Origin: JACVRW01 sp963751105
GTDB taxonomy: Bacteria > Actinomycetota > Thermoleophilia > Solirubrobacterales > Thermoleophilaceae
Reading direction: 5' to 3'
Assembly (NCBI GenBank): GCA_963751105.1
Contig: CAVVTG010000002.1
Coordinates: forward strand, 186,001-250,000
Length of the DNA stretch: 64,000 nt
Under the pieces are notes generated by a model that was not told the DNA's origin, did not search any database, and saw only the letters and a list, made by a program, of their open reading frames with translations. The translations under genes and the position numbers were made by a program. Each line of letters begins with the position of its first letter. The stretch's first letter is position 1. This document shows, in pieces, positions 15,693-23,411 of the stretch.

Positions 15693-17351
15693 GTGTCCAC
15701 CGGTACCGACACCGAGCAGGGCGTGGCCCTCCACGGCGGGCGCCTGGTGGCCAAGCGCCTCAAGGCGCACGGGGTTACCAAGCTGTTCACGCTCTCCGGC
15801 GGCCACCTGTTCTCGATCTACGACGGTTGCCGTGAGGAGGGCATCGACATAGTCGACGTGCGCCACGAGCAGTCGGCGGCGTTCGCGGCGGAGGGCTGGG
15901 CCAAGGCCACTCGCGAGCCGGGGGTCTGCGCGCTCACCGCCGGGCCGGGCGTGACCAACGGGATGAGCGGCATGGCCTCGGCGATGATGAACGGCACCCC
16001 GCTGGTGGCGCTGGGCGGCCGCGCGCCGGCGCTGCGTTGGGGGATGGGCTCGCTTCAGGAGATCGACCACGTGCCCTTCGTCGCGCCCGTGACCAAGCTC
16101 GCGCGCACGGCGGACTCCACGGCGGAGATCCCCGGTCTGGTGGACGAGGCGCTGCGCACGGCGCTGACCCCTCCCACCGGCCCCGCGTTCGTCGACTTCC
16201 CGCTCGACCAGGTCTTCATGGAGTCGGACGTGGATGCCGACGGTCCCGCCGCGGTGCCGGACCCGGTCGGCTTGCCCGCGCCCGACGGCGAGGCCGTCGA
16301 GCGAGCGCTCGATCTGCTGCGCCGGGCGGAGCGGCCGGTGGTGATGGCGGGCACGGGCCTGTACTGGGCGCACGCCGAGAACGAGCTTCAGGCGCTGTGT
16401 CGCGAGCTCCAGATCCCGGTGTTCCTCAACGGGCTCGCCCGCGGCTGTGTGGCCGCCGACGACCCCATGTTCTTCTCCCGGGCCCGCAGCGCCGGACTCA
16501 AGGGCGCCGACGTGGCGCTCGTGGTGGGCGTGCCCATGGACTTCCGCCTGGGCTTTGGCGGCTCGTTCGGCGACGACACGCAGCTGGTGGTGATCGGCTC
16601 CTCGGCTCCCGCGCGTCCTCACCCGCGCGAGGTCGCCGCCGAGCTGTACGGAAGCGTCGCCGCGGCGCTCGACAGCCTGCGCTCGGGCGCCGGCGCCCCC
16701 CCGGACCGCTCCGAGTGGGTCGGTTCCCTGCGGGCGACGGAGAACGAGAAGCGGGCCGGCGAGCAGGACGACCTGACCGACGACCGCGCGCCGCTTCATC
16801 CGATGCGGGTGTACCACGAGCTGAGCCAGGTGCTCGATCGCAACGCCGTGGTGATCGGCGACGGCGGGGACTTCGTCTCCTTCGCCGGCCGCATGATCGA
16901 GACCTACGAGCCGGGCTGCTGGATGGACCCCGGTCCCTACGGCTGTCTCGGGGCCGGCCCAGGCTTCGCGCTGGCCGCCAAGATCGCCAACCCCGACCGG
17001 CAGGTGTGCCTGCTGCTCGGCGACGGCGCCTTCGGCTTCGCCGGGATGGAGTTCGACACCTTCGTCCGGCACGGCGTGCCGGTGGTGGGGGTGATGGGCA
17101 ACAACGGCATCTGGGCCCTCGAGAAGCACCCGATGGAGTTCCTCTACGGCTATTCGGTGGCCGCCGACCTTCAGCCCGGCCTGCGCTACGACGAGGTGGT
17201 GCGGGCCCTCGGCGGGCACGGCGAGCTGGTCGAGCAGCCGGGCGATCTGCGGCCCGCTCTGGAGCGCGCCTTCGCCTCCGGCAAGCCCGCATTGGTCAAT
17301 GTTTTGACCGATCCCTCGGTGGTCTATCCGCGCAAAGCGAATCTTGCGTAA
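15693..17351 (+). CDS. Acetolactate synthase-like ThDP-dependent enzyme
   Basis: 552 residues from GTG 15693. All three ThDP enzyme domains are visible: the pyrimidine-binding domain with catalytic Glu in V-R-H-E-Q-S-A-A (about 47-54) and A-L-T-A-G-P-G-V-T-N, a central domain, and the PP domain with G-D-G-A-F-G-F-A-G-M-E-F ending in N-N about 27 residues later. It lacks nearby ilvN/ilvC, so it may not act in branched-chain synthesis; relatives include 2-hydroxyacyl-CoA lyases, oxalyl-CoA decarboxylases and ILVBL-like proteins. Substrate unassigned. Confidence 0.85.
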   Translation: MSTGTDTEQGVALHGGRLVAKRLKAHGVTKLFTLSGGHLFSIYDGCREEGIDIVDVRHEQSAAFAAEGWAKATREPGVCALTAGPGVTNGMSGMASAMMNGTPLVALGGRAPALRWGMGSLQEIDHVPFVAPVTKLARTADSTAEIPGLVDEALRTALTPPTGPAFVDFPLDQVFMESDVDADGPAAVPDPVGLPAPDGEAVERALDLLRRAERPVVMAGTGLYWAHAENELQALCRELQIPVFLNGLARGCVAADDPMFFSRARSAGLKGADVALVVGVPMDFRLGFGGSFGDDTQLVVIGSSAPARPHPREVAAELYGSVAAALDSLRSGAGAPPDRSEWVGSLRATENEKRAGEQDDLTDDRAPLHPMRVYHELSQVLDRNAVVIGDGGDFVSFAGRMIETYEPGCWMDPGPYGCLGAGPGFALAAKIANPDRQVCLLLGDGAFGFAGMEFDTFVRHGVPVVGVMGNNGIWALEKHPMEFLYGYSVAADLQPGLRYDEVVRALGGHGELVEQPGDLRPALERAFASGKPALVNVLTDPSVVYPRKANLA

Positions 17352-17405
17352 ACGCAAATTCGTGCGGACGAGCTTGGCGCCCTTCCCCCCGCACCCGATC
17401 TGGTT

Positions 17406-17411
17406 TATGAT
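17406..17411 (+). promoter_or_regulatory. Candidate -10 element (TATGAT) of the ncRNA
   Basis: TATGAT at 17406-17411 lies in a noncoding gap; the -35 position at 17-base spacing is TTCCCC (17383-17388), a weak match. A start near 17418 would produce an RNA ending at the terminator 17577-17606. Confidence 0.4.
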
Positions 17412-17417
17412 GACGCG

Positions 17418-17606
17418 CGCCGGGTGGAGTGGCCGTGCGGAAAAAACACCGTCGGTGCCCCGTCTGGCTCATAGGTTCGGGCGAAGCCGCATCGTATCGG
17501 CGCCTCCCGCCGCCCGAACCGCAAGGCCCTTTCATGGCACGTACCCCTGCCCGTCCTGATGGGGCCGTTTTAAGGAGCCGCCCGCATGATGCGGGCGGTT
17601 CTTTTT
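17418..17606 (+). ncRNA. Candidate structured noncoding RNA, about 190 nt
   Basis: No protein-coding frame in this gap looks real, yet it has a promoter-like TATGAT before it and an intrinsic terminator at its end. The middle folds into a strong hairpin: GTTCGGGCG (17475-17483) pairs perfectly with CGCCCGAAC (17511-17519), with an inner GCCG/CGGC stem (17486-17489 / 17498-17501). The 5' part has an A6 run (17441-17446). I checked by eye for SRP RNA, tmRNA and RNase P signatures and saw none; 6S-like RNA is possible by size but not shown. Confidence 0.5.
17577..17606 (+). terminator. Rho-independent terminator
   Basis: GCCGCCCGC (17577-17585), loop ATGAT, then GCGGGCGG (17591-17598), followed by TTCTTTTT. 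Eight perfect GC pairs plus a U-run on the plus strand. On the minus strand there is no U-run, so it serves a plus-strand transcript, most likely the candidate ncRNA. Confidence 0.85.
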
Positions 17607-17615
17607 GCGTACGGA

Positions 17616-18572
17616 TCAGCCGATCTCGGCGCCCGACGCGGCCGCCAGCGCGGCGCCGTGGAGGATGTCCGCCTCGCTCACCTCGAGCTCCTCGAGACCG
17701 AAGGCCCGGATCGACTCCACGAGGATCGTGACGCCGGCGACGATCGTGGGCGCGCGATCCGGGTGCAGACCGGTCACCTCCCGCCGCTCATCGAGAGGCA
17801 GCGTGGCCAGCATCGCCTGAATCCGCTCTGCCGAGGCCAGGCCGACCCGGTACCCGTGAACCTTGGCCGAGTCGTAGGGGTCGAGCTCCTGGTCGATCGC
17901 GGCGAGCGTGGTGGCGGTCCCGGCCACGGCGATGGCCAGCGACGTCGCGTCGCGCCGCTCGGCGGGCACGCTCCGCTCGATCACGCTCCTCGAGTCCGCG
18001 GCCAGCGCCTCCAGCTCCTCGTGATCGGGCGGATCGGTGTGCAGGAAGCGCTCGGTGTGGCGCACCGAGCCCATCTGGGTCGAGATGTTGAACACAGGAT
18101 CGTGCCCCGGCTCGCCCACCACGTACTCGGTCGAGCCGCCGCCGATGTCGATGACCACCACCGGACCCCCCTCGCGCTCGTCCGCCTCCCGAGCGTCCCG
18201 CGGGCCGCCGGCGGTCACGCCGAGGAAGGTCAGCCGCGCCTCCTGGTCCCCCGAGATCGTGCGCGCGTCGATGCCGAAGCGCTGGTTGAGCTCGTCGCGG
18301 AAGGCCGGGCCGTTCCCGGCGTCGCGCATCGCGCTGGTGGCCACCCCGATCACACGCTCCACCTGCGACTGATCGATCAGCTCCCGGTAGCCGGCCAGCA
18401 CATCGCGAACGCGCTCCATGGCCTCGCGGGCCAGCTGCCCGGTGGCGTCAACGCCCTGGCCGAGCCTCGTGATGACCGTCCGCCGCTCGAGTTCAGTGAG
18501 CGTGCCGCCGTCCACGTCGGCCACCAGAAGCCGCGTGGTGTTGGTGCCCTGATCGACCACAGCGACCCTCAT
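17616..18572 (-). CDS. Ppx/GppA family phosphatase
   Basis: 318 residues from ATG 18572, which begins the family motif M-R-V-A-V-V-D-Q-G-T-N-T-T-R-L-L. Actin-like ATPase-fold motifs: D-Q-G-T-N (phosphate 1), G-V-A-T-S-A-M-R-D-A near residue 95, and V-V-I-D-I-G-G-G-S-T-E near 142. The family contains exopolyphosphatase (Ppx) and pppGpp phosphohydrolase (GppA); this short form, lacking the C-terminal HD-like domain of E. coli proteins, is the usual actinobacterial type. A role in polyphosphate or (p)ppGpp turnover is expected. Confidence 0.9.
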   Translation of the reverse strand: MRVAVVDQGTNTTRLLVADVDGGTLTELERRTVITRLGQGVDATGQLAREAMERVRDVLAGYRELIDQSQVERVIGVATSAMRDAGNGPAFRDELNQRFGIDARTISGDQEARLTFLGVTAGGPRDAREADEREGGPVVVIDIGGGSTEYVVGEPGHDPVFNISTQMGSVRHTERFLHTDPPDHEELEALAADSRSVIERSVPAERRDATSLAIAVAGTATTLAAIDQELDPYDSAKVHGYRVGLASAERIQAMLATLPLDERREVTGLHPDRAPTIVAGVTILVESIRAFGLEELEVSEADILHGAALAAASGAEIG

Positions 18573-18624
18573 CTCATGCCCCGCTCTTTGCGCATGGGGA
18601 GCGACGCTACACGCGCGAGAGCGG

Positions 18625-18652
18625 TTGACGCTCCGTGCACGGTTGGTACCCT
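18625..18652 (+). promoter_or_regulatory. Promoter of the initiator tRNA
   Basis: TTGACG (18625-18630) and TACCCT (18647-18652) are separated by 16 bases and end 12 bases before the mature tRNA 5' end, a good sigma-70-type fit. Confidence 0.6.
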
Positions 18653-18664
18653 CGGACGTCACGC

Positions 18665-18738
<74 letters not shown>

Positions 18739-18747
18739 CTACCAAGG

Positions 18748-18769
18748 CCCCTGCTGGCGCGGGGGTTTT
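18748..18769 (+). terminator. Terminator after tRNA-fMet
   Basis: CCCCTGC (18748-18754) pairs with GCGGGG (18759-18764) with a one-base bulge, followed by TTTT. It closes the tRNA transcription unit 10 bases after the gene. Confidence 0.6.
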
Positions 18770-18873
18770 GGCGTTTGAAGGGCGCGACCCGCGGCCGCTG
18801 CCGGTCTCAATCCGTCACGTTTGTGGGAAGAACAGGGGACAGTTTGTGGCACCCCACGCGCGATGCTTTAGGC

Positions 18874-19071
18874 ATGGATACGCAGACTCCGATGCGCGAT
18901 GGCGGGGTGCTACTGACCCCGGCCGATGGCGTCTGGCTAGCGCAGGTATCCCGAGACACCATCTACCGCGCCGTCGAGAGCGGCGAGCTGCGGGCCCTGC
19001 ACGTCGGCGGGCGGATGCTTCGGATCGGCCCGAAAGCCTTCCGGTGCTGGCTTGAAGGCGGCACCGAATGA
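18874..19071 (+). CDS. Excisionase-like small HTH protein
   Basis: 65 residues from ATG 18874. It is a compact winged-helix of the MerR/excisionase type: L-A-Q-V-S-R-D-T-I-Y-R-A-V-E-S-G-E-L-R-A (about 21-40) then H-V-G-G-R-M-L-R-I and W-L-E. Such proteins bind att DNA or act as recombination directionality factors, though many are plain small regulators. Its place 136 bases downstream of a tRNA gene, and the broken integrase 10 kb further on, fit a mobile-element origin. Confidence 0.75.
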   Translation: MDTQTPMRDGGVLLTPADGVWLAQVSRDTIYRAVESGELRALHVGGRMLRIGPKAFRCWLEGGTE

Positions 19072-19155
19072 GGCTTCTCCGACGTAGTCACCCTCCTCTG
19101 AGTAGCGGGCAAGGGCCGGTCGCTTCGGTGGCCGGTCCCTGTCTCAGCGGCCGGC

Positions 19156-19528
19156 ATGGCTGACCAGGCGCTACAGACCCCGAGGCACGGCTGTACGACG
19201 CCGGGTTCACGCGCCGGCTCGAGTATTGGGTGCCGCCCGGCGGCGACGACGCGCTGAGTCTGAACGACGCCATCGCCAGGCTGGACAGCGGCGATGTCGG
19301 GGCGCGCAACACGATATTGCTGCCCGACGCGGGGGTCCGTGCGCTGCCCGACGAGCTGGTGGACCGGGTCCTGCCGGCCGCTCGTCGACGGGCAACCGGG
19401 AGCCGCCGCCTTGGCTGTTGGCGCAGGCAGAAGTGATCGCCGAGGCGACCGTCGAGAAGCTGAAGCCGCTGATTCGCGCCGAGGTCCGTGCGGCGCTCAG
19501 GGCAGCGGCCCGGAAGGCCGCCCAGTGA
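19156..19528 (+). pseudogene. Degenerate small gene, read in three frames
   Basis: ATG 19156 opens M-A-D-Q-A-L-Q in one frame; the next frame carries DPEARLYDAGFTRRLEYW through about 19375, and a third frame finishes with STGNREPPPW to the stop at 19526-19528. Joined, they give a coherent helical protein of about 124 residues with a basic C-terminus (RAEVRAALRAAARKAA). At least two single-base indels break it. The function is unknown; phage or mobile-element origin is likely from its neighbours. Confidence 0.5.
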
Positions 19529-20034
19529 TCCCGGGCCGGATGCTGCCTACCGGGCGTGAGATCGCCTGGCACGAGGCGTACCACGCCGCCGCGCTGTGCT
19601 TCGCCGGGATGGTGCCGACATGCGTCCGCAGCGACTGGCCGTCCGATTTCAAGCCCGGGTCCGTAACGATCCACTGGCGGCCGCGCGGTTGCAGGGATCC
19701 GGCCAGGGCGAAGGACGTTCTGGTCTCGGTCGTGGCCGGGGCGCTCACCGAGGGGAATCGAGGCTGGGGTTGGGAGAACTGGCCGATCGATCCCCTTGAG
19801 ATGGCCGAAGGCGCCCGCGGCGATGCCCTGTTCGCCCGTGAGCCGGTCCAACACTTCAACATCAACCGAGTGGACTGGGGCCACATTCTCTGGAAGACCC
19901 AGCAGCTCGTCCGCCGCCAGGACTTCCGCCGGCTAGTGGTGCGGATCGCGGACGAGCTCGAACGGGTCGAGGTGCTGGACGCCGACGATCTCAGAGCGCT
20001 GATGGAGCCCGACCGGGAGCAGCTCGCGGCATGA
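19525..20034 (+). CDS. HExxH protein resembling peptidase M41 fragments
   Basis: 169 residues from GTG 19525, overlapping the stop of the preceding gene as GTGA. The N-terminus has W-H-E-A-Y-H-A-A-A-L (HEAYH at residues 16-20), the zinc-binding motif of M41/FtsH-like proteases and related stand-alone phage-type proteins. Further on, V-V-A-G-A-L-T-E-G keeps the downstream acidic position expected of a third ligand region. No ATPase domain is present. It could be a small metallopeptidase; activity is not shown. Confidence 0.65.
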   Translation: MIPGRMLPTGREIAWHEAYHAAALCFAGMVPTCVRSDWPSDFKPGSVTIHWRPRGCRDPARAKDVLVSVVAGALTEGNRGWGWENWPIDPLEMAEGARGDALFAREPVQHFNINRVDWGHILWKTQQLVRRQDFRRLVVRIADELERVEVLDADDLRALMEPDREQLAA

Positions 20035-20134
20035 CCACTAGCTGGAACACAAAGCGGCCGCTGCGTCAAATGGGGGTCGATAACTGCCCAGCTAAGAGCG
20101 CCGAGGCAGCAGTAGGCCACCGATGGAGGGAGGC

Positions 20135-20527
20135 CTACTCCCGCAGCCCCACCGCTTCGAGGGCTTCGGCCCGGCTTCCGTAGTAGTCCATTCGAACTAT
20201 CTTGCCGTCGCCAAGGGTGTAAACAACGCCGTCCTGCCGCTCGAGCGATATGCCGTCTCTTCCTTGAGCGGCGAGGCGATGCAGGAGGACGACCTTGTCG
20301 CCGCCGGCGTCGATGTACTCCTCCGGTTCGATCGACACGAGCCCCCAGGCACTGTCGAAGGTGGTCTCCCACTTATGCCATCCAGCATGCCCGCGAAAGA
20401 CATCACCGTCGGGCACGTCGTTGTCGTGAATCTCGATCTCGGGATCGATGACGTCCCACAGCCACTCGCCGGTCCGCTTGAAGTACTCCATGCTCCGGCG
20501 AATGATCTCCACGTTCCCCTTCGACAT
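20135..20527 (-). CDS. SnoaL-like (NTF2 fold) protein
   Basis: 130 residues from ATG 20527, the start that gives the lineage-typical MS-x-x-NVEI N-terminus. The sequence shows a small alpha+beta NTF2 fold with conserved W and D-x-E-I-x-D strands and an ending D-G-K-I-V-R-M-D-Y-Y. Members are ligand-binding or isomerase-type proteins with varied roles. A paralogue lies at 30493-30879. It is isolated, on the strand opposite its neighbours. Confidence 0.8.
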   Translation of the reverse strand: MSKGNVEIIRRSMEYFKRTGEWLWDVIDPEIEIHDNDVPDGDVFRGHAGWHKWETTFDSAWGLVSIEPEEYIDAGGDKVVLLHRLAAQGRDGISLERQDGVVYTLGDGKIVRMDYYGSRAEALEAVGLRE

Positions 20528-20645
20528 CGCCAGGCGAGTATCTCGTGGACAGGGGGAGGGTCGCTGCCGAGGCGGCACAATCGAGAAGACCGCCGGGTGA
20601 CGCTGCATAAGGAAGAGCGACGCCGTTTTTCTGAAAGTGAGATCC

Positions 20646-20759
20646 GTGGCTAGGCTGACCGAGGCGGAGAAACGGGCGGGGAGGGCTCGCTCGAGGGCGG
20701 CGTCCGCGCTGGCCGAAGCCGCCCGGGCGGTCGTGGGTCGGTGCCGGTGTTGGATTTAG
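20646..20759 (+). CDS. Small basic ORF, phage-like cluster
   Basis: 37 residues from GTG 20646: L-T-E-A-E-K-R-A-G-R-A-R then an Ala-rich helix and a terminal C-R-C-W. It overlaps the next gene by 19 bases. I see no family. The tight run of overlapping tiny genes 20646-21419 resembles phage or integrative-element layout, which is the only reason to call it. Confidence 0.35.
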   Translation: MARLTEAEKRAGRARSRAASALAEAARAVVGRCRCWI

Positions 20760-21034
20760 CGTTGCGGGCGTTGGTGCCGGACCCGACCCGCCGCGAGGTC
20801 ATGCTCGTCGCTGCGGCTATCCGCGCCAGCGGGGACGAGGAGGCGCTGGGGCTGTTCGGTGTGGACCGGGAGTCGGAGCCTATGTTCGACCACGAGGCGT
20901 GTGTGCGGGTGAGAGAGGCCGCCGGGCACACCGGCCTGAACGGCTTCGACGCGCTCGACCTGTGCACGGAGGTCGCCTGCCCGGGTTCGTTGCCGTTTCC
21001 CAACCCTCCGACCGACGAGGGCGAAGAGACGTGA
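20741..21034 (+). CDS. Hypothetical protein in phage-like cluster
   Basis: 97 residues from GTG 20741. The sequence is well structured in amino-acid use: L-A-L-R-A-L-V-P-D-P-T-R, then L-V-A-A-A-I-R-A-S-G-D-E-E-A-L, FDHEACVRVREAAGH and a Pro-rich end. There is no recognised domain. It overlaps the following ORF as GTGA at 21031-21034, suggesting a coupled operon. Confidence 0.5.
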   Translation: MPVLDLALRALVPDPTRREVMLVAAAIRASGDEEALGLFGVDRESEPMFDHEACVRVREAAGHTGLNGFDALDLCTEVACPGSLPFPNPPTDEGEET

Positions 21035-21156
21035 ACTTGTGGGGGCGACAGAAGCGACAAGAGCACGAAGAACGGCTTGAGCGGCTGCGGGTTGAGAACC
21101 GGCGGTTGCGAGCGCTTCTGGTCGCACGGGCGAAGAGGCTGTTCAGGGGCCGGTGA
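21031..21156 (+). CDS. Very small coiled-coil protein
   Basis: 41 residues from GTG 21031, overlapping the previous stop by four bases. It is almost entirely a charged helix (QEHEERLERLRVENRRLRALL) with a heptad-like Leu pattern. The function is unknown. Confidence 0.45.
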   Translation: MNLWGRQKRQEHEERLERLRVENRRLRALLVARAKRLFRGR

Positions 21157-21419
21157 TGGACCGCGACGAGATGAACGGGCGAGAGCCGGGTGGGGGCATG
21201 AACCCTCCCGGCTTCCTGCGTCAGCATCTGAGGAACGTCGCCGTGACCGCAATCGCTTTTCGTCCAACTCAGCACTGCCGCTGCGGGTCGCCCCGACTGC
21301 TGCTTTTGCCTCGATGCGGGACTCCTGCCCGCCGCGATCCCGGCTTCGCTGCGCTAGCACTATTCGTTCGGAGCGAGCGAAACGAGACGCCCGCTCTTGG
21401 TTGGGGATACGGAACCTGA
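21153..21419 (+). CDS. Possible small ORF running into repeat DNA
   Basis: Up to 88 residues from GTG 21153 or ATG 21156. The first 35 residues (MNGREPGGGM…FLRQHLRNV) look like protein; the rest is read through an imperfect dispersed repeat (21258-21330) and is not convincing. The ORF may be a truncated gene whose end was replaced by the repeat. Confidence 0.25.
   Translation: MMDRDEMNGREPGGGMNPPGFLRQHLRNVAVTAIAFRPTQHCRCGSPRLLLLPRCGTPARRDPGFAALALFVRSERNETPALGWGYGT
21258..21330. repeat. Dispersed imperfect repeat, copy A1
   Basis: Shares TTCGTCCAACTC (21259-21270) and, 31 bases later, the exact 16-mer GCTTTTGCCTCGATGC (21302-21317) with copy A2 at 23307-23379, with nearly equal spacing. The intervening bases are diverged. 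It lies 200 bases before an exported-protein gene. Confidence 0.6.
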
Positions 21420-21531
21420 GCGTTGCCCCTCGGTCCGTTCCCTGGCTATCGCTTGCGATCGAGATTAGTGTGGACCGAACTGGCCTGAGTGCGCTAATGC
21501 TGCGCGCACTATTCAAAGGAGACCCGCCACC

Positions 21532-22221
21532 ATGAGGGACGCCATCGCGACCAAGCGGTCAAGGCGACTGATGCTCGTTGCGGTTGGGCTCCTCGCGGCG
21601 GCCGCCGTGCTCCCCCTGCTCGTGCCGCCGAGTGCGGTGGCCTGGGACTTGCTGCCTTTGGAGGACAGGCTGGCTTTGGAGTCCACGGAGATCAGCTCCG
21701 CGAAGGTCTGTGGGGCGAGCGAGTGCAGGGAGGTCTCCGATCCGGAGGCGGCGACGGCGCTCGCGGTCGGCCCCACCCCCCGGGGTACGGACGCCCCCGT
21801 GCGCGGGCTGCCCTGGTACAAGAGCACGCTCACGATCCCCGCCGAAGGCGGCGGCGAGGTGGACCGCGTCTCCGTCTCCGTCACCGTGGTGCCCTCCGCC
21901 GGGCTGATGCGCGTGGAGGACGGGGTCTGGGTGACCCTGCCCAGCGAGAGCAAAGAGGCCTACGCGAAGCTCACAGCCGGGCTTACGCCCCGCCCGGCGA
22001 GGACGCTTCCGAGCGTGGGCGCGGACGCGCTGCCGGTCGCCCGCGTCGACGAGGTCTTCGACCCGAGCGCGGCCACCCCGGCGCCGGCCAGCGACGGCTC
22101 GAACGTTTGGATCGTCGCGCTGGGCGGCGGCGTGCTAGCGGCGCTCATGGCGGGGTTGCTGCTCAGGATCCGCCACCGCCGCGCGTCGACGCCGCCAGCG
22201 GCGCCCGAGGCACCGGCGTAG
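21532..22221 (+). CDS. Exported protein anchored by a C-terminal membrane segment
   Basis: 229 residues from ATG 21532 with a good AAGGAG at 21517-21522. A signal peptide (Arg/Lys then a hydrophobic run at about 12-35, ending A-V-A-W) is followed by an extracytoplasmic beta-rich region with a Cys pair (K-V-C-G-A-S-E-C) and V-S-V-S-V-T-V-V strands, then a membrane segment (about 195-212) and an Arg-rich cytoplasmic tail. This is a surface protein with an Ig-like or adhesin-like domain of unknown partner. Confidence 0.75.
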   Translation: MRDAIATKRSRRLMLVAVGLLAAAAVLPLLVPPSAVAWDLLPLEDRLALESTEISSAKVCGASECREVSDPEAATALAVGPTPRGTDAPVRGLPWYKSTLTIPAEGGGEVDRVSVSVTVVPSAGLMRVEDGVWVTLPSESKEAYAKLTAGLTPRPARTLPSVGADALPVARVDEVFDPSAATPAPASDGSNVWIVALGGGVLAALMAGLLLRIRHRRASTPPAAPEAPA

Positions 22222-22597
22222 GGACGGTCCGGTCGGCCCAAGACGTCCGGCAGGGGCCAGGACACTCCGGGATTCGACGGGTCGGGGGGCTGGTCCGGCT
22301 CCCGCTAGGCCACGAACGAGGGCAACCGAAGCTGTTGCTTTCGCCTGGCAGGGGCAGTGAGGCGCACATCCGTCGCCAGTGCTGCTTCCCATGCAAAGCA
22401 GCGGGCCAGCTCATCGAACTGTGCGCTATCGGTCGAGGGTACCTCCCGAAAAAGACCCGCCCGCAGGCGTCTCACCTGACCCGCTCACACCTCCGCAAAT
22501 CGCCCCTTGAGGGAGCGACCCGCGCTGTGCCGTGTGCTTATGCTCCTCGCGCCAAGGCGCGATCGCGCGACCTACTGGCTACGAAAGGGAGTCGACG
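22222..22597. other. Intergenic region with dispersed repeat
   Basis: No supported gene in these 376 bases. It contains repeat copy C1 (22338-22397) and a short GC palindrome near 22550-22575 (GCGCCAAGGCGC and GATCGCGCG). An AAAGGGAG ribosome-binding site for the cupin gene lies at 22584-22591. Confidence 0.5.
22338..22397. repeat. Dispersed imperfect repeat, copy C1
   Basis: TCGCCTGGCAG, then G-G-C-A, AGGCGCAC, CTGCTTCC and ATGC-A-AAGC in the same order as copy C2 at 24089-24144, with small insertions between blocks. Confidence 0.5.
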
Positions 22598-23080
22598 ATG
22601 AACGAGTTTACGAGTCGAGTAATCCAGGTCGCGTCGGGGCAGACCGGCCGATCGTTCTGGGGACCGGGCGACATGTACACGTTCCTCGTTACGGGCGAAG
22701 AGTCGGGCGGTTCTATGTTCGCTCTCGACTGCGTCGTCGGCTCGGGCGGCGGCCCGCCGCCGCACAAGCATTTGGCGGAGGATGAGCTCTTCGCGATTAC
22801 GTCGGGAAGCATTACGTTTACGGCGGGATCGGACACGCGCACGGTCTCGGCAGGCGAATCTGTTTTCGTCCCGCGCGCCACGCGCCATTCCTACCGCAAC
22901 GAGGAGCCAACGCCCGCGAGGATGGTCGCCGTTTACACGCCCGCCGGAATGGAGGGTTGGTTCCGTGAGGTTTGCACGCCGGTCGAGGATCCGGGGACAG
23001 CGCCGCCTCCGGTGACGGACGAGGTGATCCGCCGGATGCTCGACGCGGGGCCACGGCACAACATCGAGTGGGTCGACTGA
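22598..23080 (+). CDS. Cupin domain protein
   Basis: 160 residues from ATG 22598, with a GA-rich Shine-Dalgarno at 22584. It has a single cupin_2 barrel: G-G-G-P-P-P-H-K-H-x6-E (metal ligands His/His/Glu at about 53-62) and P-R-A-T-R-H-S-Y-R-N with the second-motif His near residue 99. Cupins of this type bind metal and often act as dioxygenases or sugar/ligand-binding proteins. A second cupin gene follows convergently 331 bases on. Substrate unknown. Confidence 0.85.
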   Translation: MNEFTSRVIQVASGQTGRSFWGPGDMYTFLVTGEESGGSMFALDCVVGSGGGPPPHKHLAEDELFAITSGSITFTAGSDTRTVSAGESVFVPRATRHSYRNEEPTPARMVAVYTPAGMEGWFREVCTPVEDPGTAPPPVTDEVIRRMLDAGPRHNIEWVD

Positions 23081-23208
23081 GCGTTTCGCCGCCCGGGGGC
23101 GCGGTCGCCCGGCCGCCGGCGGGGGCCGAGCCGATCTTGTTTTGCAAGTAGCCGCGATCCGGACTCCGGGCCGTCATGAATGAGCCCGTCGGGGTCCCGG
23201 CAAGCTCT

Positions 23209-23275
23209 TGCAACGGACAAACAGACTCTGCGGGTTCCTACCGTCGGCTCACTATCGCAATGCGCGACGAGCAGC
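23209..23275. repeat. Dispersed imperfect repeat, copy B1
   Basis: About two-thirds identical over 60 bases to copy B2 at 26436-26502, with shared words GTCGGCTC, TATCGCA and TGCGCGA at the same spacing. Confidence 0.55.
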
Positions 23276-23306
23276 AGCGACGGTGGCGTCAGGCGAGACG
23301 CCCGCC

Positions 23307-23379
23307 CTTCGTCCAACTCGATAGCGGGGTCGGTCGGCCCGGCGCTCTCGCTTTTGCCTCGATGCAGCAGCGGGCTGGC
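23307..23379. repeat. Dispersed imperfect repeat, copy A2
   Basis: Partner of copy A1 (21258-21330); both carry TTCGTCCAACTC and GCTTTTGCCTCGATGC at equal spacing (42-43 bases between block starts). Confidence 0.6.
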
Positions 23380-23411
23380 GTACGCCTTAAGGCTCCTCGC
23401 GGCGGTCACCT

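Larger units (their letters stand above)
23081..23411. other. Intergenic region between convergent cupin genes
   Basis: 331 bases without a credible gene. It holds repeat copies B1 (23209-23275) and A2 (23307-23379) back to back. A GC-rich inverted segment (CGGCC…GGCCG near 23110-23130) is followed by TTGTTTT and may end the upstream cupin transcript, weakly. Confidence 0.5.
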
